64,000 bases of DNA, from NCBI GenBank assembly GCA_029532415.1, contig JAQOTA010000054.1, forward strand, positions 1,922,001-1,986,000, given 5' to 3'. The notes under the pieces were generated by a model. It searched no databases and was not told the DNA's origin. It saw nothing but the letters and a program-made list of their open reading frames with translations. The stretch is from Marasmius tenuissimus. Lineage: Eukaryota > Basidiomycota > Agaricomycetes > Agaricales > Marasmiaceae. The first letter of the stretch is position 1, and each line of letters opens with the position of its first letter. The position numbers and the translations under genes are program-made. Below, one piece after another: positions 1-12,000 of this stretch.

Positions 1-1239
1 TCTAGGAGGGGGAGTGCCCTGTACCGTTTGGGTACGAGAGTCCCTTTCAAGGACCGGTGTTGTTCCACCATCTTCCTCAGTCTCCGTTATGGAGTCAAAA
101 TTTGTATGTGACCTCGCCTCGTACATTGACTGCGCCTCCTGTGACTCCCGGTGCCATTGTTCTTCCTGTTCTTGTTGACGGCGCCATTCGGCCAGTTGAG
201 TTGGACTGTACTCTCCCTCGTCGCGGCCGGCGTGTAAGTCAGCGGGAACAAAAAGCTCTTGTTGCTCATATTCATCAGGATCATCTTGTGCTAGTTCCGG
301 CGGGAGCGTGTGTTCACCAGTCTGGGCTGGTATACGATGAAGTAAACCGTAGCTATGTTGAGTGATATGAGCTAATGCAATGGAGGACGCGTTTCACCAC
401 CACGCACCCAAAAACGCATCCAAGCAACCCTTCGCCACCCCAGTGCCGATTCGGTACCAATACAACTTCACGTAGAGTGCTGTGAACGTTATCGCGGTGT
501 CAGTAATAGACAAATTGCTGTTCGGGTACGGAGGTCACATACTCGAAATCGTGAGAGTAAACATAGACTCTGAGAGGTTTATCCACATGCTAACCATTCA
601 CCAACGCGGTCAAATTGAAAATTCATCAGTATGGCTGCACAACATACCGTTTCGACCAGATCATAAAAGTCATTTTCGGCACTAAGAACGCCTCCAGACC
701 ACCCGGTGATGTAATCTCCGTAGGGCACGAGCCCTGCACTTTCTGCTGGGCTGCCTTCTAGGACGTCTAGCACATGCCATACGTTATCCAGAGCAAACTC
801 TGGTTCACACATCCGCATGCTGAGGCCCAACAAGGATGGTTTGCGATTCGTGTCTACTTGTGGACTCAAAGGTTGCGACCATTCTCGAGAAGGAACAATT
901 GGAACGACTGGTTGGTGAGGAGCAGAATAAGTGAGATAAACTTGATGGACGGATCTTTGACGCACCCCGCGTTTCCTGACTCTTACTGCTCCAAATGATG
1001 AGGTTCAACACGCGTCCTTCGTGACTTTCTACAATCTTCTCTAATTCCGATGCGTTGAAGATACTAGAGTTGGCTGATGTCGAGGATGATATTGAAGGGT
1101 CGTCAAAACCAACAATGAAATCGAAAAACGGTTCGATCGATGCTTGGGAGGCAGGCGAGGATGGGGTGACTCGAAGAACGTGGAGAGCTCGAGAGGGTGG
1201 ATGGTGGCCTTCTTGAGATGTTGATTGACTCGCACCCAT
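1..1239 (-). CDS. GRASP55/65 family Golgi reassembly-stacking protein, C-terminus off window
   Basis: GRASP proteins tether Golgi/ER membranes through two PDZ-like domains and support unconventional secretion in fungi. The start at 1239 reads MGASQS, with a glycine at position 2 that fits N-myristoylation. I join exons 1239-966, 907-648, 589-543, 479-408 and 352-1; every junction keeps frame with GT-AG ends. PDZ1 runs from about residue 15 to 105. PDZ2 follows, with WHVLDVLEGSPAESAGL, then KPLRVYVYSHDF, then VVLVPNRHWGGEGLLGC, all family hallmarks. After GYGLLHRIP comes a Gln/Glu-rich acidic linker, which is where the regulatory C-terminal region normally begins. The gene is still open at base 1, so its end lies outside the window. 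It diverges from the lyase gene at 1940. Family assignment is secure; the exact function in this organism is inferred. Confidence 0.93.
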
Positions 1240-1534
1240 GATGCAGAGAGATTGGACTTGTACTTTGGGTCAGCTCCAGGTCAGCGCTCGTCAACGCGAG
1301 GTGAAACAAAGATGCATTGAACAGTCTGAGTACGACACGTGGAAGCAGTTAGGGGCGTACCACACAGAATTAGGCGCCATAGGCGCTTATCTTGTTCTTC
1401 TCGCTACTGCCACCATGATCCCTGGGGATGCAGTTGCTCGACCTCCCATTTCCCTTATGAAGACCGCGTTTTTGGCCTTGTCTCTAGCTTTCTTCGACTG
1501 TCGCACCTCGAAAGTTAACGCCCATGTGCTCACA

Positions 1535-1818
1535 GGCGGTCCGTTCCTACGGACCGCCAGCTATTTTCGGGACTATCCCTGACTATTCTCGCTGCTGTTT
1601 TCACGTACCTATGGCGCGTTCCTCCCTGGTCCATATCGTCACCGCTCCAATGCTCATTTCTTCTATACCAATGGATACGATCTCCAAAGTCAAAATGATG
1701 TTCAAACTCACACAGATCGCGTTTCTTCCAACTGTGTGACCTTGACAACCATATGCTCTCACCGAAGTGACGGTCCGTTGCTGTCCGTTGTATGATCTCG
1801 GAGCTATCCCTGACTATC
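1535..1818. repeat. Inverted repeat plus two degenerate direct-repeat copies upstream of the lyase
   Basis: A perfect 9-base inverted repeat lies at 1535-1543 and 1550-1558 (arm GGCGGTCCG, 6-base loop). The core CGGTCCGTT recurs at 1771-1779. In both places it is followed 32-36 bases later by an identical 14-mer, CTATCCCTGACTAT, at 1573-1586 and 1803-1816. So there are two copies of a roughly 45-50 base element about 230 bases apart. CGG/CCG pairs are typical of zinc-cluster regulator sites, but no regulator can be named from this. Confidence 0.6.
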
Positions 1819-1879
1819 TTCGCATATTTTTGAGGCTGCTTCACGCCTAACTCATGCCTAAAATTAGTGAGAGTACGAT

Positions 1880-1887
1880 ATAAAAAT
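1880..1887 (+). promoter_or_regulatory. TATA-like box of the rhamnogalacturonan lyase gene
   Basis: TATAAAAA lies 52 bases upstream of the lyase ATG at 1940. A TATA box fits an inducible secreted-enzyme gene. The transcription start is unknown. Confidence 0.5.
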
Positions 1888-1939
1888 TGGCCCGTGCAAG
1901 TGAGCTCGAGCCTCGATAACCTCATCCTTTGGGCCCATA

Positions 1940-4358
1940 ATGCTGTCGCTGTTGCGGTTCGTTGCTACCGGTTTGCTTTTTATCCCCTCTGTATTCGCAG
2001 CCTTTGGGGTCACGACTTCCGGAAACAACTTGTTGGTGGATTCTGGTGCCGGTCTGGTTACTACCAGTAAGTAAAATCCTACTGTTGTGCGGTTACCACA
2101 ACGTACTTACCATTCCTTCAGTCAACAAGGCCAACGGCGACATTACCTCGCTCAACTTCAACGGCAAACAATTGCAGGATCAGAGCAAATTCACGCAACT
2201 TAGCTCTGGTCTGGGATCCGCGACCGTAACATCTTCCGTGGCCAACAACATCGCTATAGTCACAATCAAGACGAGCACCATAGTAAGCTACCTTCACTCA
2301 CCCTTCTTGGTTCTTTGTACATAACGCATTCCTCATAGACCCATTACTATATCGTTCGTTCTGGCACAAACACTCTTTACATTGGTACCTTCGCCTCTGC
2401 TGAGCCCGACGTTGGAGAGCTTCGTTTCATCGCGCGTCTGAGCAAGGCCAGCTTACCCAACGGCACCCCGGAGGCAGAGGTCAACGGTTCGTGCTCAATC
2501 GTCCTATTATCGGAGGAATTGTCCCTCAAATTTGGGACTTCACACAGGTGGAACCGCCATTGAAGGAAGCGATGTCTTTACGATCAATGGACAAACCAGG
2601 TCAAAGTTCTATTCGAGCGTGAGTGTCGTCAGTGCAACTTCGAGCTCCATGATGGTGATTGTTGTTTAGGTGCCGTTCATCAGAGACCAGGTGCACGGTG
2701 CCACCGGCAGCGGTGTGGGTGCCTTTGTCATTGTCCCGGGAGTCGGATACGAGACTTCATCCGGAGGTCCATTCTTCCGTGGTGAGTACCGCATAATTGA
2801 GGCAATCCAGAGAACTCCAGTAAAGGTATTCTTCGATCCGACAGACATCGACAACCAAGGCAGCGCACAGCAAGAGGTCTACTTCTATATGAACTCCAAT
2901 CACGAACAGACAGAGAGCTACCGGACTGGATTCTTTGGCCCGTGAGTTGCCCTTGATCTCGAAGGGACAGACCCGGTACTCATTTGCCCCTCAAGATACG
3001 CTTTGGCTATCACCAGTGGCTCTGCACCTTCAGGAAACCTCGACACCAGCTTCATGGATAGTCTCGGTCTTCAAGGATATGTCCCAGCCTCGGGACGTGG
3101 TACGGCTTCTGGGACGTACTCGGGCACGGCCTCCGGACTTGCAGTCACTATCGGTTTCAAGGTGAGACTGGCCGAGGCTGGCAGCCGACGAAGATTATAC
3201 AACCTGACGTGCTCCTACAGAGCTCTGCGGCACAATACTGGGCCACTGGCTCGGGGTATGTGCCCAACTTCTCCCTGTTCTATCAAACACAGGTTCTAAC
3301 CCCTTAGCCATTTTCTCCTAGTGGCTCCTTCTCCCGTCCCTCGATGAAGCCTGGTACATACGGCGTGACTCTATTTGAAGGCGAGTTGGAAGTTGGAACA
3401 GGCTCTGTTACCATCAGTGCCGGCAAAACGTCCACGGTCAGCTTGACCTCGAGCATCAGTCGACCCAGCACAATCTGGAGCATTGGAACCTGTGACGGAA
3501 CGCCCGCAGGGGTGAGTTGAATCGGACAGGAAAGCATCTTGCATTACACTGACAAACTCCACTTAATAGTTGCTCAACGCTGACAAGATCGAAAAGATGC
3601 ATCCGTGAGTGTACAGTCGTGCTTCGGTGGATTGCAACGTATTAAACTCGAGGTCAGGTCTGACAGTAGAATGAGCAATTGGGGCCCCATCACGTTCACA
3701 GTGGGCTCAAGTGCGGCGTCTTCGTTCCCGATGGCACAATTCAAAAGCGTAAGGCCCATGCTGACTGCTTCAGAACGGTGGAACTAACAGCATGGGGGTT
3801 ATAGGTCAACAATCCGACTACCCTCAAGTGGACCGCGAGCTCTTCGCAAATCGGTACGCGATGACGTTTTCTACTCCAACTACACAGCTGCTTACGGAGA
3901 TGTTCAGGTGCACGAACTCTCCGAATTAGAACGACAGAGTCATTCGCTGGAGGAAGGCCCCAGGTCACAGTTAACTCCTGGACGTCTTCACAACCTGCAG
4001 GTATGGATATATTTCTTCTACAAGGAAACGCGAGGCTAATGCCACCGATGCTAGCGCCCACAAAGATTGATTCGAGAGGGTAAGTCGAGAATTGCACATT
4101 AAGCCACGCACAACTCATACCTACTCTCTTCCTGCAGAGTCACCCGTGGAACTTGGCGTGGACTTAACCAAGTTTGTGAGTATCTCGACTCCTCGAATGA
4201 GGGGAAATCAGCTGAACACCTGCCCAGACGACTTTGCAATCCCTGCTGGTACTCTGACAGCTTCCTCAAACACTATCACCATCTCCACTATCAGCGGAAG
4301 CGATGGAGACACATTCCTAAGCCCAAACTTTGTTTACGATTGTGTCCAGTTGTTCTAA
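1940..4358 (+). CDS. Secreted rhamnogalacturonan lyase, polysaccharide lyase family 4
   Basis: The enzyme cleaves the rhamnogalacturonan I backbone of pectin by beta-elimination outside the cell. The ATG at 1940 begins a hydrophobic signal peptide ending near FAAFG, followed by the family start [17 protein letters not shown]. Exon 1 is 1940-2066 and exon 2 begins at 2122; about ten short introns follow. The catalytic N-terminal domain contains RSKFYSS and [11 protein letters not shown], which carry the lysine and histidine known as catalytic in Aspergillus RGL4. A fibronectin-III-like domain ([18 protein letters not shown]) and a C-terminal carbohydrate-binding-like domain follow, with [22 protein letters not shown] and [13 protein letters not shown]. 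The end, [12 protein letters not shown], is the usual family terminus. The gene looks full length and intact. The tail-to-tail neighbour ends only 76 bases away. Confidence 0.95.
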
Positions 4359-4434
4359 ACCCCCTCCGGATCGTCGAAACATACGTTACAGACGTACATC
4401 CCATAGGGACGAGTTATCAACAATACATCGAATG

Positions 4435-7400
4435 CTACTTTTTAGCTAACATCTTCCGGAAGTCATCTTGTCCCTTGCCACCTCCGGAGGGGACAGGATT
4501 GGACTGACTTGCGCTCGTCTGAGCTTGAGAGGGGGAATCCTGCGAAATCGGTGTGACCAACTTGCGCTTGTGGCCTATACCGGCTTTGGGGCGAGACGCA
4601 GCGGTTCTCGGAATAAACGCGTTCAATGTGCTCGCGGGACTGGTCTCTTCCGAGAATGCCAGAGTATTTCCGTTAAAGACCAATGACTCTGTGCGGAGCA
4701 GAAGCTTTCCTGCTTCCTGTGGGTTGCGTAGGCCATCAGCGGACTTGCGTAGGAAAAGAAGGGTCTGAGATACATACAGCGGCGTTTTCAAGTTCGAGCA
4801 CAGCTTCCCCCTTTCCTTCAAAAACCTCCAGTCGTTTGACTGCCGCAATCTTCTCAATCACTTGCTGGAGGAGTCCCTCCTGAGTTAACGGAGGGAGATT
4901 TGCAATTCGAATTGATCGGCTTTTGACTTCGGCTTTTCGACCAAGGCCAGTCGCCTTGTCGAATTTACTGAAGATTGATTTGAGCACGCTGGAAAGCTGT
5001 GAATGACGTCGAGAACCCACTTGTTTCTGCCCTTGACTCGTGGATCCGCAAGCGTAACCGCAATACGGCGGTTTTTGAGGTCTTGATTGTTGGCCTCAAG
5101 AGCTTTTTGAGCGTCACTCTGTGGAAGGATGTCAGTCGCTTCGTAGCGTCGAAGCGGGATGCCGCGTACCGTCTCTTCAAACTCGACGAACGCAAAGCCC
5201 TTTGAGTTGTTGTTGTCGTCTGTGGCCAATCTCACTTCTTTGATAGAACCGTACTTAAGTGAATGATGAGAAGTGGGATTCGTTGATTCAAGGCGAATGA
5301 ATAATTACCCGTCCAAAGAATTTCTCCAAATCTGCTTTGGTCGTCGACTTGTTCAGTCCCGCGACGTAGACCTCCCGGTCAGCAGCATCTTGATCCGTCC
5401 TTTCCCTCTTGCGTTCGGGATTCGATATAAATACATTCATCCGAATACCAGGCTCTAGTTCGCGTTCATGTAGTTCCAGAGCGCTTTTTGCAGAAGTGGG
5501 AGACGTATACTGAAGGTAGCAGAAGCGCCTTGTATTCTTGTACTTCTTGCTCGGCCAGCGAACGTCAAAGATGGTCCCATACTGATGCAAGTGGTGAGAA
5601 AGATAAACTACGGCATAGATGTCCTTTTCTCACCTTGCCAAAGAGATTCCTGATATAGCTATCATCGGCTGATTCAGGGAAATTGGTGATGTACAAGGTC
5701 GATTGCCACGCGAGGTGCACAGCGATCTCCTCTCCTCTTATCCGCTTCTTGTCTTTCGTCAGAGCAGCAGGGACCGAATCCTGTGGAATAACATGAGAGG
5801 CCGTCGGGTGAAATAGAAGGGCACTTTTACCCTGTCAATAAATTCTACAGTTGCGACTGTGGAATTAGGTAGATGGATGATTTTGGTCTCTCTGACTTTC
5901 CCGCACTAAAGAGATGATCAGCAATACGTTCCAAGCCGCAACAAAACATAGACCCACATCTTTGAATAGAGTGATTAATTCCTCGTCGGTCACGTCGCTG
6001 TTAAGATCCGAGACAAACACGGTGGAGTTTTCACGATCTCTGTGAGAGGACTAGAATGAGATTGGGTAAAGGAAGGGAGTACAAGCGCAGACCTCTTCAA
6101 GGGCAGGGGTTTATCTAGATATAACCTTTGAGCATCCCATCAAAGTTGAAACGGCGGCGCTCTCGACGTACCTTGACGTGCCCGCTTCTGACCATTAGCA
6201 GGAAGTTCATCTTCAGCTGGTCGCTTTTTACTACGATCTCCCCCGTTATCGTTGGAATCGACGTCCATGGCATCCTCATTCGCCACATCCGGTACAGGAG
6301 CTTCGGCAACCGGTACAGAAGCCTGCTGTTCTGCAGCCATTTGCATAGCTTGCATCGAAGCCTTTTCTGCTTCCTGGGTAATTCGGTGAGAAGGGATGAC
6401 ACGAACTTCGGTACGAGCCTCGGCATACCTTTGCACGTCTCACATTGACCTGATACTGTGCCTTCTCGATCTTTTCCATGCAAGCTTCTATCTCGTCCAC
6501 CGTACCATGAAGGTGTTCAAAACCTAGCCATGCTTCCCATATGGCCTCTGGCCAATCGATATTTTTCATGGAGACATCGCTGAAAGTTTTCCTTGCTTCG
6601 TCAGCCTGTTCCGCCTTTCTAACGTTTCGGGTAAACGGGAGGAAAGCAAGGAAACGACAAAAGGAGGTCTCACATGAGTGCATCGGTGTATGCAGTCCAG
6701 GCAAGATAGCTTTGCTTATAGAACTTTGTTGCGCTCTGCCAGACGCCGATAGCACCGTCAAGAAGCTCCGCAAGCCGATACTACAGTCATTCAGTTACGA
6801 TTGGACCGTGGTCAATGGCAAAGAATACACACGAATTCGGAGAGGAATTTTTCCAGCCGTAACCTCGAGTCACCGGAACTGGATGCTAAAAGGGTTAGAA
6901 AACGTCAATTGACGCCAGATCTGGAAAGGGGCGCCCCCACCTTGGCGGACAAGTTCAATGCCACTCTCCACGTTGCTAATCAACGTCGTTAGAGTCTCAT
7001 CGTCTGGGCATCCGGTAAAATAAGTTTTCCTATAGCTTATGAAGGGTCACAAAACCCTACCTGACGTGCCCGAGTCAACACGCCGCTTCTCATAGCCGGC
7101 CCGAGCAAGCACAACAGGTATGAGTTGCTCAACGTCCGATTGGAGCAAGTTTACGCTGAAAGCCCTCGCGTAGACATCTAATGTGGAGTATGTCAGTACG
7201 AGACGCAGGGCAGAACGATTTGTGGTACCAGGAATGTTGTCGTTACCCAGATCCACCGTCTGTGCATCGGCTCCTTCCTACGTGCCAGATGAGATCTTAT
7301 CCCTACTGGGTTGCTGCAGACTCACCAAGAAGCGAACATATCGAGCCCATACTTCGCCGGAGCCGGGAACACTTCGTACTGCCCTCCTCAGTGCTTGTAG

Positions 7401-8699
7401 CTGAGTGGAATCTTCCGCGTTGTTGATTCGCTAGTTGGATGATTCAATTGAGCAACTTGTAGATGAGATTGAATTGGAAAGAGAACGCACCAAGGCATCC
7501 AGATAACCACACCAAAATGTTCGTAATGCGAGCTCCGCGCCAGCCTCCTCTTTGAAGCGACGTCTCGCTGCTTCTGCTATCGCCCGCTCGTAGACAGTGC
7601 TCATCAGGAGCAAGTCCACATACCTCGCGCGTCGTTCATGCAGAATATAGCGCGAGTAAGTTTCCAAAGGATACCCAAACTGTTTCTGTGGACGAATGAT
7701 GGTCGATCTACATTCACAAGGGCAGTAGACAGTCAAAGTACCAGCTCAGTTTCAAATGATTCCCGACGTTGGAAAGCCTTGACCGCTTGTGTTCGACTCT
7801 TGGACGCTGCGACCAATAGTGATTCGTACTCTTGCGGAGGCTTATGATTCGTTGTGAATGTTGAATAAACTTGGAATGTGGAATCGGAAGCTGCATTAAC
7901 GTTAGTTTGTGCCGTTGAGGATATAGATCGGTCGGAAGACGGACTTGAATGAGGTTGTTTGAGTCGGTTGAGTAAAAGGGCTTGTGCATGGATAACTAGT
8001 TCTGGTCTATAAGTGATGGTTGGTATTTCATTATAGAAAGATGATTCGATGGCAAGAGGACACACTTGTCTGCCGGCGAAGCTGACTCGAGCAGCCCCAG
8101 TTCCCATTCTTGCAGTTGGTCCCACAGCAGGTGGCTCTAAACCAGTGTTAACCAAACAATTGTAAGTCAAGTGAACGCGCCGCAAGTACCTCTGTAACGT
8201 GCCCTGTGCCTTTACTGACAACGTCAGTCAAATGTTGTCTCGTCCATTCTACCGAGAATATTTCTCCGAATTCCTCTGGCTTCGTACTGCCTTCCGATAC
8301 GTATGCTTCAAAGCGGCTGACCACGAACTCGATATGTCGTTTCAAAATTGGGATAGCTTGTACGTGAAGGGGTTAACGTGACGCGTCTCTCGCAGAGGAA
8401 GGATACTCACAAAGATAGTCACCCTCAGCCTGTTCATACAAAGCCAGTAATTCCAACACGCTCTGGGCCGAGTTCAAGTCCGTCGTGCCTTCTTTCGCAT
8501 CTATCAGAGGCATCCAAACCTCGTCTCCAGCAGCATAGAACGACGTGAATGTTTCCAGAGCAGCTCTCGCCTCAGTCTCCATCCCGACAAGACTGTTGGC
8601 AATACGTATATGCTGCAGATGTAAGGAAAGGTCATAAGGTTTTTCCGACAAGACATTGAGGATGTTGGTGAACGCTTCCAAAGCCTGCTCGTCGTCCAT
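4435..8699 (-). CDS. PRP24: U4/U6 snRNP recycling factor, Prp24/SART3 family
   Basis: Prp24/SART3 reanneals U4 and U6 snRNAs during spliceosome recycling in the nucleus. The start at 8699 (MDDEQALEAF) opens an N-terminal half of HAT (half-a-TPR) helical repeats, seen for example as MKRHIEFVVSRFEAYV and ETSFCRFL in separate exons between about 8700 and 6450. An acidic, basic-patch linker follows near 6430-6150 with AMDVDSNDNGGD and KKRPAEDE, resembling the SART3 linker and its nuclear signal. Several RRM domains follow between about 6050 and 4750. One has VYVAGLNKSTTKADLEKFFG, another KGFAFVEFEE. The last residues, GQDDFRKMLAKK, match the conserved C-terminal LSm-interaction motif of this family, which makes the assignment strong. 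The architecture with HAT repeats is SART3-like rather than the short budding-yeast Prp24. Many short introns are present; I did not fix each one. Confidence 0.93.
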
Positions 8700-9089
8700 T
8701 TTTCACGGAATGTTGTGGTCAACGTTGATGACAACACGGAGATGCGATCGCGCCACGGGAATGTTGTGACCGAATGTCGGTCAGCCTGACGGGCAACTGA
8801 CGGGCGCTTACTGCAGGTACCCGCTGTACAGCCCCTTGCCCTGTTTCTTACAGGGATTTTTCATTCCTCGTAGTGGGGGACCGTGACAATCGCCTCCACC
8901 TTACTTATTCCCGAGTCTCTTTTCTTATTCATGATACCCTAAACGGAGATCTTTGTTTGTTTTTTTTTGGAAGGAAAGGGCGAGTCATCACAGGAAATTC
9001 ATCACACTATACCACACCGACTCAATAGCGGACTGGGTTCCGCCAATTCCTTCTCATCTCGCTCAACTACGACGGCTACGGCGACAGCA
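8700..9089. promoter_or_regulatory. Shared divergent promoter of PRP24 and the serine-rich gene
   Basis: This 390-base gap separates two divergent start codons and holds no gene I can support. It includes a T-tract near 8958-8970 and CT-rich sequence just before the serine-rich gene start. Confidence 0.6.
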
Positions 9090-12000
9090 ATGTCTGCCCT
9101 TCTTCTCGAATCCTTCCCAGCACCTCCTTCTTTCATACCTCCTACACCCAGATCGCCGACACCCAACCATTCCAACCCAAATCCTCCACCTTCACGTCCC
9201 CCGAGTGCACCATTACCGCCCGTCCCTGGCCCTTCACGAATTTCAGAATCTGATACTCAATTGTTCCTAGGGTCGTCGAGGAACTCCAAGTATAGCTCTG
9301 CGAGCAGGCCCGACTCTATTGCCAGTGTTGCGAGCGCCAGGAGCAATGGAGCCAACTACTCCCATTCACCTAACAACCGCAACGGCAAAAGGGATTCTTC
9401 ATCATCCAGCATCTCAAGCGGCTCGAGATTTGCCTCGAGCATGTCTGGACGGCCGTCACCGGCTCACAGTGTCATCAAAGAGTCATATTTTGAAGAGGAT
9501 GGAGTGGACGTGTTTAATCCTTCGGAAGCTTATGGAGGGACAATGTCGAGCGACGAGGAGATAGGGCACAGTCACGAGCAGTTGACGAAGTTGAGACTGT
9601 CACCAATGCCGCCAGACAACGAGCACGACCATGACAGCGACCATCACCACTCGCCACCTTTGTCTGCATGTTTTCCTGCCCCGCCGCCTCTTTCAGCAAA
9701 GGACCAGGGAACACTTGCCAACAAACGGAGTACGTCCTTCTGGCCCTCGCCCAGTCACTGATACTCACCTCTGTGCAGTCTCATTAGCCAGCTCAATATC
9801 ATCAGCATCCCATTCTAGTAAACGACCATTCATTCACAAGGAACCTTCATCACATAAGGTTGTTAATTCGATTGAGTCTGGTGACTCAATATCTGCCATC
9901 TCTATGCATGACCTACTTCTAGACGATGACTCTGGGAGTGAAGGGGAATTCGACGTACCTACCACCACAAACTATCCAAAACCTCCCACAATAAAGCGAC
10001 CACCTATGAAGTTAGGAAGCAGAAAACAGATAATCCCCAAAGCCCCCATACAGACCTCTGGATTGACATTATCACCGACGGCGCCAGCGATATCCCATAC
10101 TCCTCCAACCCCCCAATCACCTGCGTTTGGAGTTCCACCTCCTGCGAACGCGTCTCTCCCGCCTTCATTAACCAGACTCAGATCCTCCGTCCCGGGTACA
10201 CCAATCAGCGACGCGACGGAAGTTCCAACACCTCCTGTTTCGTCTCCATATGTCGAAGTCGACTCTCCCACACCTCCCACTCCTTTCTCGATCACAACAC
10301 CTGAACCTCCCTCTACACAGTCAACTTTATATCAGTCACCCACGTCAGCAGAATCCCGCGCTTCGCCTCCCCCTGAAGCGGCTCCTGTCGAGTTCCCGAC
10401 ACAAGTTCAATTTACCGGCGAGTCAAACTCACCTGCAGAAGGCGACTACGTCTTCACGGATGACCCCCTTTTGCTGCACCGCGAACTTCGGTCGGCCCGG
10501 TCAAGAAGTGCGAGTCACAAAAAACGATTGAACAGTTCTAAACCCTCGACCCCGGTGCATTCCCCCCCTCCCGAGCTCGCTGAAGAAGACAACGTGTTCC
10601 AATCCAAGGCTGCAATTCCGCGGCCTAGGAGCAGTAGCAGCGTCAGCGCTTCAATGTCGGAGAGGGTAACAGGGAAGCGTGTGGCGACTGGACCGCCTCC
10701 TTCATCGTTCAAAGGTAGACCTTCGGTTTCTACAAGGACGTCGGGGGACGAACGGTCGGGTTCTCCGGACATTGAGGATCTGATTGACAGCACACCGAGG
10801 CCAAGACGGAGGAGTAGCGCCAGCGCACTGAGTGCAAGAGGGAGTGTCAGTTCGCTTGGCTCGAACCGGTCACGGAGTGTTTCGAGGGTGAGAAAAAGTC
10901 GTAGGAGTACTGGCACTTCGACTACTCAGTCCCGGAGACACGCAAGTGAGGGGTACTCCATTGATTCTCGGGAGGCGCGTATCGCCAGATTGGAAAGGGA
11001 GTTGGATGGGTTCGGGAGTGACAATTCGGAGGGTCGTCCTGGTGAAAGAGAGCGCGGCGGATATGAGCTGGAGGTGTCGAACAGCTGGACAGCCACAGGC
11101 GATAACCTTCTTATGGAGGAGGATGATGGGAGTGCCAGCGATTCAAGTCTGGATATTCATACGCCCCTCCCGTAAGTCTTGTTCTTGTCGTCTTTTTTTT
11201 CCCGTACCCGTCAAATTTCGTCGCATCTGGAGAGCAGGAGGAATGGGGGCCAAAGCGTCGAGCGCGATGCTCGCCTTTATTTCAATAAATCCTCGCCGCC
11301 GAGCATAAATCTTGTAGCGCTCGATGTCGTCGGTCATGACCCATTGCCCAAAGAGCCGGATGTGCACGCCTCCTACTCTGATCTGGGCTCCGACTTACCT
11401 AGGTCTTCTTATTCGTTATTCCTGTCTCGATTTCGCTTTTGAGATGACGTGCTTACATTGTTTTTGCCTCTAGCCACCTTCTACTCCGAGATGGGGTGTT
11501 GTCGCACAAGTCCAAATTATTGCCTTCAAGTTCGTTCGGCACTTCAGACTCAACAGAGTCGCTCTCGAATTCGCAGGAAGATGAGGAGAGACCGGGCACC
11601 ACCATGAGCCTAAGATCTGTTGGTGAGTTATTGTCGCTTACTTTTTGCCTGCTTTGGCTCTGGGGGTGCAGTCGTCGGGGGAAGGAAAGATAGGTCTTGA
11701 TGACTGGTCGCCCTCATTTATGCTCTGATCTCTTGCACTGGTCATTATGCCCAATATGTTTATATTTTTTGTTCTGCGCTGGCGGTGCGTTGCCATCTTC
11801 CGAAACGTGGAACTTGCCTTCGTTTGTTTGATCTCTCCCCATCTGTATATCAGGTTGACCCTTGCATTTTGCTTACTCTTTTGCTTCGTTGCGTTTGTTA
11901 TTTAGACTCCAAGGCGAGCTTGCTCAAGGACACTCGTGACACACCAGTCCGACGACTTAGGCATAAGGACGGAAAGCTATTGAGGGGTGGATTAGGCCTC

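Larger units (their letters stand above)
1240..1939. promoter_or_regulatory. Divergent promoter region between GRASP and rhamnogalacturonan lyase
   Basis: This 700-base stretch separates two divergent start codons. Open frames inside it carry no recognisable domain and overlap repeats, so I call no gene. It holds a perfect inverted repeat, a degenerate direct repeat and a TATA-like box near the lyase start, listed separately. Confidence 0.6.

Noticed and set aside
1238..1925. Open frames on both strands between GRASP and the lyase
   Set aside because: They overlap the repeat element, have no domain and would collide with the lyase promoter.
8379..8390. ACGCGT site near 8380 as a promoter element
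   Set aside because: It lies inside an intron of the PRP24 gene, not in a promoter, and is isolated.
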